Source: Topomyia yanbarensis
Taxonomy: Eukaryota > Arthropoda > Insecta > Diptera > Culicidae
NCBI RefSeq assembly: GCF_030247195.1
Contig: NC_080671.1
Coordinates: 427,242,539 to 427,306,538, forward strand
Length of the DNA stretch: 64,000 nucleotides
Reading direction: 5' to 3'
In this document: piece after piece, positions 24,961 to 36,107 of the stretch
Layout: each line of letters starts with the position of its first letter
How positions within the stretch are numbered: position 1 is the first letter of the stretch
Program-made: the position numbers and the translations under genes
Notes under the pieces: generated by a model
The model's database searches: none
What the model was told of the DNA's origin: nothing
What the model saw: only the letters and a program-made list of their open reading frames with translations

Positions 24961-26867
24961 TAAGTTTATGGTACATCATGGAGATTAGATATATGAGATC
25001 ATTCAACCAGTTTTCTTCCTGTGTTCTTGCTAAACTAGAACGTGCAAAAACGATCCAAACATCTTGTTACGAGATATATTGGTAAAACTAAAATGGGCGA
25101 AAACATTGATGGTTTCATAAGTTTGCTGTTATAATAAAAACAAAACTTGCGTTTTTTTCTTGGAATTTAATTGTAAAGATTCAGGGTGTTTTTGCCCAAT
25201 ATTTCATGTTTTATAGTTTTCGAGATCGGAAAAAACGTTTTAAAAATATAGCTTAAAATATGTTCGATCACATGTCTTTATGATATTCTTAAGCACAGAA
25301 CTTATAATAATAACCTCTAAACTTACTTTCGAGTTTTTTAAGTTGGGTACACAGAGTCCCTCATATGGCAATGTTACATCATCAGATGATACGATCTGAA
25401 ATATTGGTTGCCAGGTGACAGACTTTCGCCTAAGTTCACGCAACCAGCATTTTCAAAGCTATTAAAAACCATGACAAGCAGCGACATAAGTCTTGTATGA
25501 TGATAGCGTATCGAGAGACAAAAAAAAGCCCAACACGATCACGAGACTCAATATTTTCCCTTCGGATCCCATCATGTTTAAGTAGTTCCTTTTAAACGAC
25601 AACTCGCTTACGTCCGACCCGAATCACAACAATGCATTAGTAGATCGAAATCACCGTGGTAATGAGCGCGCACCAAACGCGCCAGCAAAAATGAATTTCC
25701 AAGCTTTGGCACTTTTGTGCAAATATTTTTAAACAGTAATGACTCTCTCACGCCACATCTCCAGCGAGCGATAGTGCCACCGTGCTCGTGAACTACTACC
25801 GTCAGCCAGCAGCACGGATGTGGCAGGTTCGTGGTCGTAAATTTTTACGATAATCGAGAAAGTCGGAAAAGTTACCGCTTAGGCTCTTTGTTTTTTCCCT
25901 TGCTTTCCTATAGTAAGTCGATCTACACTCGCGAAGCAAGATTCCATCTAAACCGTGGCGTGTCACTGTTAGTAAAATTTAATCTTGATTCCGATATGGG
26001 ATGGATGGGAGGGGGTTTACATTGATTCCATCGGGCTTCCTAAGATCTGCAAAGACAACAAAAACCGTGCCCATGAACCTTCTTGTTACAATCAATGACT
26101 CATGCGCCTTCTCGCCAGGTTGAGAGATTCAGTGCTGTGCCCTCAAAGCACGGAAGTTGTGTTTGGCTGACACCCAGAAGCGGTTCGCTCTTCCTCCCCT
26201 TCTCATTACCCGTATCGGAAAGAACAAGACTAATCGCTTAAGTTGATGACTGGTCGAGTTTAACCGAGTCTTCGCTGTCGGTTGTCCAAAATCACCATCA
26301 CGATTTTCCTGTCCTGTTCCGGAACGAAAGAGAGAGAGAATTGGACGAAGTGTCAGTACCACCATGATTGCTGCTAATCTTGGATGTCCGTGTCATTCTG
26401 CGCGGATCCAGCCATCAACCGAGCTGGAGCTGTGCGGTAAAGTGAGAGTTTCCGCTTCGATCGTGAGGTAGGCGAACATAAAAGTCACGGTCAAAGAACT
26501 CCATGAGTGACTGTGTATGTGTGTTGTGTGTGCTTGGCAGCGGACGTTGTCATCGGTTGTTCATCTGTGATACTTTGTATGGTATCTTGATGCAGGGGAT
26601 ATCTTCTGCTATAAGCCGATCGACCCCGAAGTGAATTGTGTCGGCCGGAAAATTGTCTCATGCTCCCGGTCGTGACATTTTAGTAATCGGATGTATAGGT
26701 CAGGGTTTTCGAGAAGATTTAATCGTATCACACATGATGTAGTAATATAGAAGAACACACAGAGGGGCTTCTTCTTGCTTTGATAAGAACTATTTGTCAA
26801 CACATGGTTTTTAATTTATTGTTTCAAGACGTGAAGAAGAAAAAGGTAACAACAACCCAAACCAATC
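24961..26867. other. Unique-looking DNA, no supportable gene
   Basis: The first part is AT-rich. The part 25540-26600 is less AT-rich and low in recognisable repeats, so it is the best candidate in the left half for single-copy DNA (regulatory or 5' UTR). A TCAG initiator-like word at 25800-25803 is followed by GGTCG about 30 bp on, but this is weak. Minus frame 26129-26365 (78 codons) has no recognisable domain. Confidence 0.35.
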
Positions 26868-27253
26868 CTGGCTTACAACTCGCGTTATTTGTGCTATTAC
26901 TGTAATTTTCATTGTGAATTACGTAGACAGGAAATTCGTCTATTGTTCGGCATATTTGCGGGATCCTGTGGTAACTTCAAAAGGCTAGAGCCAAAATGGG
27001 TTTCCATTCATAATCGATTAAAACGCTCATAACATCATTTAAGGCAGCTCAGATATCAATGAGCTGATAAAATATTTGAATAGTGGTGAAATCGCACAAC
27101 ATTTGCACGGTCTGGGATAAAAGAGGTGTTAGATGTAACTTTGCTTCGACAGTATTTCGCATGAGTTGACGAGCTAGCTTGTTCCAAACGAGTTCATTGT
27201 GCCAAGAAACCATCATTATATGGTCACAAGTACATCTTCTTTAATCATTTGTT

Positions 27254-28070
27254 TAGAGATGGGCAAACCGATTCAGTTTGGAGAGGGAATCGTGCCCGAT
27301 CCACTCACTAAACTGAATCGACTCTTTTGATCGATTCCGTGATTCATTACAGTACTTTGGAAAAAAAATTAGAAAAAAATGGGAAAAAATATATTTATTA
27401 GGCGTTAAGTCGAGATGGGTACGGGGGTGCCTTTTTCAGCGTGAAAAAAAAAGACTTTTTGCGATTTTTTTTAGAAATTTGTGTGAAGCGAATGTATCAA
27501 AACTTTAGTACATTATATTGTATCATTTCAATAACATAAATATCGACAAGCGGCTCGGCGACGAAACTTTTTGTAGAATGTCTCTAGAAAAAACACTATT
27601 TGCGGTATCACTGTATTTCGAAAACTACTTAACCGATTTATTTCAAACTTTGCATACACATTCTTTGTAAAGGATACTTTACCCTTACGTTGAATTTTCG
27701 AGATAATTTTTCAATTTAGGCAGTTTTGTACTCATTTGAAATAAAAATTGCTATTTTTCAAAAAAAATCTGCCATTTTCAAGATTGGTTTCTCCCTTCAA
27801 ATTACAACTATTATTAAATTTAAATTAGTTATGAGTTGATATTTTATTCCTTGTACGACAAACAGAGCTCATGTGTTCATCGTGTTCGTTTATTTTAGAG
27901 TGATTCATAATCATGGCAAACTCATTCGGTTCTTTTTGGTTATCGTTGAGTTTATAATAAATTGTCATTCCTACAGTGAATCGCAGTTCTTTAAAAAGAA
28001 TCGCGGTTCATTCACTCTTTTTGAAGAGTCGATTCTTTTGATCGATTCGCGATTCACTCGCGCATCTCTA
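27254..28070. mobile_element. 817 bp hAT-like non-autonomous element
   Basis: The ends TAGAGATGGGC (27254) and GCGCATCTCTA (to 28070) are inverted repeats of the kind known for hAT elements. It cleanly splits a decayed LINE endonuclease region that continues on both sides. The flanks (CATTTGTT and ATTTGAAA) are similar but not identical 8-mers, so the TSD is decayed or offset. Subterminal GAATCGACTCTTTTGATCGA-type words occur near both ends (about 27317 and 28027). Frame 27873-28076 shows no transposase domain. Confidence 0.7.
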
Positions 28071-28430
28071 ATTTGAAATGTTTCCTTAGATACCGTTACA
28101 TATCGTAATCCCAAATCAATGAACAGAAGAAGGTTTAGCGATTAAGTTTAATTGATGTTTTCCTGTTATTGATACTCCAAGTGATTTGAACTAGGTCGAG
28201 GATGCGAAAAACTCACCCATAGTAACAGCATACAAAGAGGCTTGGAAGCCCTTGGTAGAATATCGAACTTCCTAGACTCAGAAAACTACGCATAAAGAAT
28301 TAGAATCGCCGTAGCAGAGACAGTTCGAAGACGTTGCAGTCGTCTCATGAAGCCTACAGAAATGCTCTTCGATCATTTGAGTGAAGCGGTTGAAACAGCA
28401 TGTTGATTTAATGTTTTGATCCCACAATTT

Positions 28431-29353
28431 CTGGAAAATACATTTATTTATTTTTTGACACGACTCGATGGTTTTTTGCAGGTGTTATTGATCGGACAAC
28501 AGTTTGTGTTGAAATTTCTGTATTTGTTTTGGTCGTGGTAATTGTGTTTGTCTTTAGGGCGACCGCATAGGCTTTCTGTAATGGATTTTCTAATGAATTT
28601 ATTGTTTGTTGCTTATTTTAGTGACACATTTATGCTCGCCATTCAGTCCGAGTAATTATGCCTGCGAGATATATATGTGACGAAAATGGTTCAAAAATGT
28701 TTCCTGGAATGTTTTCACTAATTTATCAAAGCACATTACAACGCTCGAAGCACAATTGAACAATTGAAAAGTTTGGAGAGTGTTTCATGTTGTTTCGTAA
28801 AACAAAGATGCTGTAGTGCCGAAACTATCAAATCAGTACAACATTTCGTATATGTTGAAACTGTATTCAACATTATATTCACCGATTCACATTTTATCCT
28901 TCAACAAGCGTTCCTCTTCTCGAATAGGAAGAACCAATTTTGACGCCCTTGAAGTCCACAATGCTCATACAGATACGCCACAGAGAAAACTCATCACAAT
29001 CACTAAAGGTCACTGCTCCAACGAAAACAACGGACAGAGCACCTGTACTAAATGCTTTGCGAGTCAATGTCCTCGGTGTTTGAAAGCGGACTGATTTGCA
29101 AATGATGTTCTTGAGCATGGAAGTGACATACATAAATAAATGTCCACCGTTATTTCTTTCATTGCCCTTAATTTTGAATCAGCGGTGAAAATCAACTCAT
29201 TTATTAGTTAGGTTTTCAACTTCACCACTTGCGTAACCCCGTAATGACTTGCTCTCTAATTTGTTAGTTTGAATATTCGCCCTTTCATCATTCCCAGGCA
29301 ATTTCGCGTTTTTTCAGAACGTCGCCAAGTTTAGCTGGAATATCGCATTTGAT
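28431..29353. other. No supportable gene
   Basis: Sequence lying between two LINE fragments, probably another insertion whose ends I could not find. Frames 28816-29094 (+) and 28894-29133 (-) overlap and show no recognisable domain. Confidence 0.4.
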
Positions 29354-29355
29354 TA

Positions 29356-30346
29356 GGGGAACATGGGGAGACTTGACCAAGCGCAAAATTCTATTTTTGG
29401 CTATGGTGTTTTCTATTCGATTCTTAAATTTTTTTCAAAAATATTTTTATACTTGTTTCGATCCCTTAAGGTAACTTTAAAAGTTTGGAATGAAAAATCC
29501 TTTCCTTACAGAAAATATTACGTGATTAATAAATTTGCATTAAATGATGTAATTTTTTATCAAACTTTGTATGGACATATCTACTCGACTACTAATTACT
29601 ATTAATGTACTAATATACCATCTTAATCTTTGTGAAGCAGTGAAATGATTATACATAAATTGGAACATTGGAATAGTTATTACTAGAATTTGAATGACAT
29701 TGAACGTAATAACTAATGTTGGGGAGACTTGACCAAGATTTTATGGGGAGACTTGACCAAGTGGCAATTAGCTGAAGAAAGATACAAAATTCCTGATATT
29801 TATTATGCTTTGGGTATCTACTGTTAATGTTAATCACGCCATAAAAAATCCCACCTCAAACATAAGTCTTTATATTTTAGTATTAGTAAACAAAGTTAGC
29901 AATAGTAGGACTGATTTCGTGATGTGTGAACATGCAATGCAAGCAGTACAGTTAATGCTTAAAAAGAAATGCATTATAAAAAATCTAAATTTATCAAATG
30001 CAACTTTTATATTTTTTACTGCTACCCAAAGAATTCGAAAATATGGAAAAAAATAATTACAGTATGTTTTATGTCATAATTTGTTATGATTTTTCAAAAT
30101 TCTCTTGGTCAAGTCTCCCCATGCCTTGGTCAAATCTCCCCGCAGTGGGGAGACTTGACCAAAAAAAACGACCTCTGAAAAACTTTTGTAACTTTTCAAA
30201 AATTAAATCAAAAATTCTGCAAAAAATCATGAAGACGCACAATAACTTTGCGCATTATATCTCAATGACTTTTAATGGATTGAAGACCTTTTTAGAGATT
30301 TATGCAGTTTTAGCTGAAAACCTGGTCAAGTCTCCCCATGTTCCCC
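29356..30346. mobile_element. 991 bp TIR element with repeated GGGGAGACTTGACCA boxes
   Basis: The left end GGGGAACATGGGGAGACTTG and the right end, its complement, are perfectly matched over about 25 bp and flanked by TA on both sides (29354-29355, 30347-30348). The box GGGGAGACTTGACCA recurs at about 29366, 29723, 29745 and 30147, and inverted near 30104, 30123 and 30324. No transposase was recognised in frames 29363-29605, 29805-30056 or 29998-30390. The TA duplication suggests the Tc1/mariner/pogo group. Confidence 0.85.
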
Positions 30347-30479
30347 TATGCACTCAAAAACAATTCCGGACGTTATTGTGCACTCTTTGACGAGGCAAAA
30401 AATAAATTTATGGGAACGAAACCTACAATACATTTTGATTCAAGGTAATGTTTTCAAAAAGTATTTCAAACAACTTCAG

Positions 30480-30642
30480 GTTTTTTTTGTTTCGATTATA
30501 GAGGTTTTAACCTTAAGGTCATTCGCCTCTTCGGGTTAGAAAAATCTCTTATGAAAAATTTCTAACCCTATGTGCGGGATCGGGACTTGAACCCAGGTAC
30601 GCTGCGTACAAGGCAATCGATTTACCAACTACGCCCATCCCC
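30480..30642 (-). mobile_element. tRNA-derived SINE
   Basis: Read on the minus strand it starts GGGGGATGGGCGTAGTTGGT, an A-box-like pol III promoter, with the B-box-like GGTTCAAGTCC about 45 bp later (around 30575). It then has a tRNA-unrelated body (CCTATGTGCGGG complement, CCTTAAGGTTAAAACCTC) and ends in an A-rich tail (T-run at 30481-30488). It is flanked by CAACTTCAG (30471-30479 and 30643-30651), a 9 bp TSD. It is about 163 bp, the same family as 40648-40811. It is not a tRNA gene: the 3' half does not continue as a tRNA. Confidence 0.88.
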
Positions 30643-31127
30643 CAACTTCAGATTATGATTATCGGTGATTGAAGGATGTTTTACCGGCATTATACAGTAA
30701 CACTAAAATTGAATGTGCTTTTGACAAAGGGAGTCAACGTTTGGAAGCAGCACGAGTTCATGAATCACGAACTGGATACACGCAATACTTAGCAATCGAC
30801 AGCTGTGCTTGTTGTCAAGATTAGTAGCGATAAGAATTCCGAGGTCCTGCGGATGCCCTCAAGGTGGTGTGGTGTCACCACTTTTATGGAATTTATTGAG
30901 AAATTTGGATTGGAGCTTGGATTTTTGAATTATGGTTTCGCTGATGATTATCATATACACGAAAGTTTTTTATGTGGATTTTTATTCGCGATCATTTGTA
31001 CACGGTTTTCGGAATTAGCACAACTTTTCATTTGCACGGATTGAGCAACTAAGACGGTTTCTGCAATTATTCTAAGTCCATTTTAATTTAAAGGGTTCTT
31101 CAAGTTGTAAAACAGAATTTTGAGTGT

Positions 31128-31744
31128 TTCTGCCTTTCTCATATAGAAAGCTTATGCAACTCACTCTGTAATTACGGGTTGAAGAGTGCGACCACACAGC
31201 GAATTCTCATATACACTGTGTAACCTCATGAGGTCAAAATGATGCAAAACTTATTAAAGTGGGTGTAAAATTACTTTAATTTACCAGTTTAAATCAATAA
31301 TGACTAACAATAGCTTTGACCACATTGGCCACCTACAACGGTTCTTGATTCCATATAAGCAGGAGCTGGAAAATGCTCAAAGCGGGAAGTAAACGAAAAT
31401 TTCAAAATTGAATTTGTATTTTTGATGCCAAATGTCTTTGAAATGAATGAAATGTGGAGATTTGATAGAATCTCGAAAAAAATTGAGTTTGCAACACTTT
31501 AAAATTGGAACTGATTTAAAATTTGTTGACAAGTTGAAAATTTTCGACGGAGTCCAGACTCTCCGAACCCTTTTCCTGGATCCGCCACTGGTTTCATGTG
31601 TTTCACCATCGACACATAGCATCTCAAGTTCGTGTCTATCGATCCGTTGTGTGTATGTGCAAATCGTACTGAATATGTAATTGACATTTCCACCATTAGA
31701 TTGAACAACCATTCAATCTGAGTTTACTGGAAATTAATACGCGA
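31128..31744 (+). repeat. GCCTTTCTC-type repeat, degraded
   Basis: Starts with TTTCTGCCTTTCTCATATAG, then jumps to the GTAATTACGGGTTGAAGAGTG and GACCACATTGGCCACC words, so the left-central part including the microsatellite has been deleted. Frames 31377-31712 (-) and 31447-31680 (+) overlap on opposite strands and are not genes. Confidence 0.65.
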
Positions 31745-32084
31745 ACGAATTGGGTGAGTAAGGCGCTATGACTGACTCCGTTGATATAGAACCGACTCAT
31801 TGTCGATTAACTAGATAAAGCAAAATATTCGCTCCTGAGATACATCCGAACATGCCCGTGTAACTTGCAAGCATGTGTTCAAAATTTTTTTTTAAAAAAT
31901 ATTCAACAACTTCGCTAATTAAATGTCGTTACAACATAAAAAGGTAAAATTGACCAACTCTTAGTCGTTAATAAAAATAAGGAAAAAAATAAACATAATG
32001 GACGATAGGCATAATTGATGATTGATATAGCGGACGTTAGGCATAAATTATCATGTTGATGTATTACTTGAAGAAATATTTGCA

Positions 32085-33250
32085 TTTTTTGCCTTTCTCA
32101 TATAAAGAAAGGCTATGCAATCACTGTAAAAATCGACTTTTAACCGAGGCCCGGAGGGCCGAGTGTCATACACCATTCGATTCAGTTCGTCGAGAGCGGC
32201 AAATGTCTGTGTGTGTATGCATGTGTGTGTCATTTAAACTCACACAATTTTCTCAGAGATGGCTGAACCGATTTTCACAAACTTAGTTTCATCTGGAAGG
32301 TATAACGCTCCCATAAGCTGCTATTGAATTTTTAGTTGATCCGACTTCCGGTTCCGGAGTTACGGGTTGAAGAGTGCGGTCACACAGCAAATTCCCATAT
32401 AAACTGGTACCACCATGATGTTCAAATGATGTAAAACATATTAAAATTGATGTAACATTACTCTAGTTTGCGGGTCTGGATCACTAATGATCAATCAAAG
32501 CAGCTTTGACCACATTGGCCACCTATGACGGTTCATGACGCCCCCGGGGAACCCTCCAAGTTCCTAAGCTAATATCACACTCATTCCCCAACGAATTCTC
32601 TACCGATTTTTACAAACTTGATTTCAAATGAAAGATACAGTAATACCATTGACCGCTGCTGAATTTCATTCGGTTCTAACTCTTGCTTCCGGAGTTACAG
32701 GGGTGTTAGTAAGGATACACTGGAATTTCCCATATAAATCGGTACAATCGTAATACCTCAGAGGCTAAAAGCTATTGAAATGGTCACTAAATTACTTCAA
32801 ATCGCAGATCTAGATCACTGATTGTCAATCAAACATTCTTTGAATATATTGTCCACTATCGACGATTCCGGAAGTCCGGAATTCCGGGCATATTCCACAA
32901 TTAAAGTCACATCGGTTCTTCGGCGATGACTGAACCGATTTTCTCAAACCAAGTCTCCAATGGAAGGCAAAATATGCAATTGAGTATTGCGTCGCCACCC
33001 ATCCCCCCCCTCCCCGCCTTGCCCTTACACCTCCCTTCTTCATCACTGCCCTCCCCTTGGACCACCCTCACGCCCGCATTTGCTTTATCCACCCCGTATA
33101 CCGAAATAAGATGAAGGATTTCTGACGCATCCTCCACTCCCACTCTACTAACCCCCCCTTCCCTCCACTTTCAAACCCATTCCACCAACATTTCAAAATA
33201 TAATCACATGAAGATAACATTGAACTCATGCTGATTAAGCTAATTAAATA
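32085..33250 (+). repeat. GCCTTTCTC-type repeat with C-rich module
   Basis: Begins TTTTTTGCCTTTCTCATATA at 32087, followed by GGCCCGGAGGGCCGAGTGTC, a short GT microsatellite, GAGATGGCTGAACCGATTTT and GACTTCCGGTTCCGGAGTTA. It holds a polypyrimidine stretch at about 32996-33180, where the minus strand is G-rich. Frames here (32825-33143 -, 32926-33114 +) come from that low-complexity module. Confidence 0.75.
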
Positions 33251-33385
33251 TTATTCTTTTGCCTTTCTCAAAGGTTATGCAATTGCTTCAAAAACCGACT
33301 TTCTAACCGAGGCCCGGAGGGCCGAGTCTCATATAACATTCGACTCAGTTCGCCGAGATCGCAAAATATCTGTGTGTACATGTGC

Positions 33386-34850
33386 TTTTTTTTAGAGAGG
33401 AGTAAAAAAATTTTCAGGAAAACCCTGAGTGAGGAAAAATGTTCAAAAACCCCAATGTCTCAGGGAACGGGTTTGGGCTGCCATCACCCGACCCGCTAAA
33501 AACCACTGCTCTTGCCCAGAACCTGATTCCTCCCCGGCACTACCTTACGTCATTACTTCGGGGAGGGGTTTTTATGTGCATAGCACATACTCTAATTCAA
33601 CTACTTACTAGTTCGTTTCTTCCGCAGGGTTACAGCCCCACGCCTCTACACACCACCAATTCACTACCAAACGCAAACTTCAGACTGTCTAATTCACCGA
33701 GCCCTTCGGCTCCTTTGCGCCAGTTAGCACCGCAACTCCCTTCTCGCACCATTCAGCGCCGTTTACTCATTGAGCACCAGACTTGTTCGCGAACTACTCG
33801 GTCTAGTCCCCGACGATGGAGCTAGCCTACTCCGACGGAGAATTCCCCGGCGAGAGAAGTTCTCCCGAAACCGAGCCAACCAACCAGATGTCGAGGTCTG
33901 TTCGGCGATTCCGGTGGAGCAGGGCGTCCGGTTCGCTGATGCCCCGACGACCTGCGACTGGTGGTATTTCGTCGCGGTCTACTCAGTCTAGTCCCCGGCG
34001 GTGGATCTAGCTTACGCCGACGGAGAGTTCCCCGGTGAAGGAGGCTCTCCCGATACCGATTCTTCTTTTGTTTTAGCACTACAATTTCTTGAGCCTTTTG
34101 GCTTCCTCTCGTTCCGTTTCGCTCTACTTTCCCGATGAGCCATTCAGCTCCCGCCCTCACTTGTTCGTGAACTACTCAGTCTAGTCCCCAACAATGGATC
34201 TAGCCTATTCTCTTGCAACCGAGCGGTAGATTTCTCCTGATTCCGATGTTCGTTTTTGTGAGTCATTTAGCTCACCGCGTCGTCCCGATCTACTCGATCT
34301 AGTCCCCGGCGGTGGATCTAGCCTACTCAACGGGCCATACAGTAGGTGCTGAGGTATATCCGGCGATTCCGGTTGGAGCGTAGCTTCCGGTTCACCAGCG
34401 CCCCAACGACCCACTGCTAGCTCTGCGACGCGGTCTACTCGGTCTAATCCCCGGCGGTGGATCTAGCCTATTCACGAGCTATCCGGTAGGATGTCGAGGT
34501 CGGTTCAGCGATTCCGGTGAAGCTTGACGTCCGGTTCCCAGGCGCCCCGACGACCCAACTCGGTGCTACGTCACGTACTACTCAACTGGTCTCCGGCGGT
34601 GGACCTAGTCTACACAGTTGGAGAGTTCCCCGGCGGCGGAATTTCTCTCGAGACCCGATTTGCGGCTTCTTGCTGGTCTCTTCACCACTTCCTCTGCAGC
34701 TCGAAGAGTATGCTCGAGACCTTTCTGTTGACAGCGTCCCAGGTATGTTCGTCACGGCACATCTCTTCGACGATATTGTCCACTATCATACCAGGTATAC
34801 CCCTACGAACTTCTTCGAATCTAGGGCATTCGAAGACCACGTTTTCCGGA
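33386..34850 (-). mobile_element. 5'-truncated R1-like LINE end with tandem-repeat 3' region
   Basis: On the minus strand the insertion opens in frame with ENVVFECPRFEEVRRGIPGM, the C-terminal CP.F..R signature of R1-clade-type ORF2 proteins, and continues to about 34680. The downstream part repeats a block whose plus-strand core is CCCCGGCGGTGGATCTAGC (about 33810, 33995, 34180, 34305, 34450 and 34595; spacing about 125-185 bp). It ends in an 8-base A tail (T-run 33386-33393). The flanks GTGTGTACATGTGC (33372-33385) and GTGTGTATATGTGC (34851-34864) form a 13/14 TSD. The frames of 60-128 codons in 33429-34160 come from the repeated GC-rich tail. Confidence 0.8.
34682..34850 (-). pseudogene. 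R1-like ORF2 C-terminal fragment
   Basis: About 56 codons remain: ENVVFECPRFEEVRRG, then IVEEMCRDEHTWDAVNRKVS and SILFELQRKW. In R1-type LINEs this stretch closes the RT protein just after its Cys/His motif. The upstream Cys pair lies beyond the truncation, so only part of the motif is left. The His-Thr-Tyr repeat fused to it in the same frame is translated GTAT microsatellite of the host repeat, not protein. Confidence 0.6.
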
Positions 34851-34864
34851 GTGTGTATATGTGC

Positions 34865-34953
34865 GTATGTATGTGTGTATGTATGTATGTATGTATGTAT
34901 GTATGTATGTATGTATGTATGTATGTATGTATGTATGTATGTATGTATGTATG
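34865..34953. repeat. (GTAT)n microsatellite
   Basis: About 20 GTAT units, uninterrupted from about 34877 to 34952, inside a GCCTTTCTC repeat and directly beside a LINE insertion. All Tyr-Val-Cys-Met repeat frames here are its translation. Confidence 0.95.
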
Positions 34954-35797
34954 CATGTGTGTCTATGTGCGGATTTATTAACAAAAAGGTCCACATTGGT
35001 TTCTCGGAGATGGCTGAACCGATTTTTACAAACTAAGATTCAAATGAAAAGTATAATATCCCCATAGGTTGCTATTGAATTTCATTTTCAACCGACATCT
35101 TGTTCCGGATTACGAGTTGAAGAGTATGGTTACAAAACAAAATTTGTTGATTTGTCCACATCGGTTTCTCGGAATTTTCTGAACCGATTTTGACAAACTT
35201 GATTTTAAATGAAAGGTCCATCAGCTGCTGTTGAATTTTGTGTGGATCCGAGTTCTGGTTCCTGAATTACAGGGTGATACGTACGATCACGCAGCAAATC
35301 CCGATTCTAACGAATTCTGCGATGAATGTAAAAAGGTGAAATTTTTCCCAAATGTAAACACAACTGTTGAATTTGTAGATCTAGGTCACCAACAGTCATT
35401 CAAAGTCTCTTTGGCCACACTGGCCACCATAGACGGATCCGGAAGCATCCAAATTCAGAATAACGGTTATATTGGTTTCTCGAAAATGGCTAGACCGATT
35501 TGATCAACTTAGTCTCAAATGAAAGGTGTTGCGTTCCCGGAAACTGATATTAAATTCCATCTCCGTCCGACTTCCGGCTCCGGAGTTACGGGTTGTGGAG
35601 TGCGATCACATAGAAAACTCCGATTCAAACCGATACCGCGATGAATGCAAAAAGGTGCTCTTATATATACTTACAAAGTGTAATAAGAATGAAAGACATT
35701 TCCATAATGTTATAGTGTACGAACCAGCTATTAAATCATAGTTTAGAGAAATGAGAAAGGCACAACTGCACCTCTAGGTGGATTACAACAGGTTTTT

Positions 35798-35908
35798 GAT
35801 CTTGTGGAATTACGCAAGAATTTGGACAAACCCGATCAACATTTCATTATGCAGCAGAATAAAATGCTGATCGGGTTTGTCCCACTTCTTGCGTAATTCT
35901 ACAAGATC
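35798..35908. repeat. 111 bp hairpin with 47 bp arms
   Basis: GATCTTGTGGAATTACGCAA (35798) pairs with TTGCGTAATTCTACAAGATC (to 35908). The 47 bp arms have 4 mismatches and the loop is about 17 bp. It sits exactly after the right end of a GCCTTTCTC repeat. It could be a tiny palindromic MITE or a hairpin RNA source; no coding. Confidence 0.8.
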
Positions 35909-36107
35909 GAAAAAGGGCGACATTCACGCTTTGACCACCCGATGCCATTACCCTCATAAAATGAAATTAACTTGAAGAAATCTTTACTCAAAGAAAAGAA
36001 GCACACGGAACGCTCATTCGTTTTTCGGTATGGAAAATAACATAATATTTACCTGTAAGAACAGCTCATGAAATGAAGAATGATACGTTTTATTATTATT
36101 ATTACTA

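Larger units (their letters stand above)
26868..31920 (+). mobile_element. Decayed second copy of the EN-RT-RNase H LINE, multiply interrupted
   Basis: Pieces align in order with the LINE at 3837-12000. 26868-27253 holds the endonuclease (CTTACAACTCGCGTTATTTG, CAGCTCAGATATCAATGAG and a GAGGTGTTAGATGTAACTTT word). 28071-28430 resumes the same gene (ACATATCGTAATCCCAAATC). 30715-31000 is RT, with the ADD motif line LNYGFADDYHI kept near 30930-30960. 31745-31920 is the RNase H/C-terminal side (GATAAAGCAAAATATTCGCT). Between pieces lie a hAT-like element, unrelated DNA, a TA-flanked element, a SINE and a GCCTTTCTC repeat. It has the RT region lost from the main copy and lacks the foldback element. 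Confidence 0.75.
33258..35797 (+). repeat. GCCTTTCTC-type repeat split by a LINE
   Basis: The left part 33258-33385 (TTTTGCCTTTCTCAAAGGTT and the GGCCCGGAGGGCCGAG word) ends inside the GT microsatellite. The right part resumes at 34851 in the same microsatellite and runs to GAGAAAGGCACAACTGCACC and CTAGGTGGATTA near 35780. The intervening 33386-34850 is an R1-like LINE end. The last 560 bp closely match 1-462. Confidence 0.8.

Noticed and set aside
30560..30642. Possible tRNA gene on the minus strand
   Set aside because: A- and B-box-like words are present, but the sequence continues into a SINE body with a tail and TSD and cannot complete a tRNA cloverleaf.
33429..34160. Several frames of 60-128 codons with Pro/Arg-rich products
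   Set aside because: They lie on both strands of the GC-rich tandem boxes in a LINE 3' region and have no domain.
34517..35067. Tyr-Val-Cys-Met and His-Ile-Thr repeat frames up to 170 codons on both strands
   Set aside because: They come from the GTAT microsatellite; only the short R1-like C-terminal stretch at 34682-34850 has family support.
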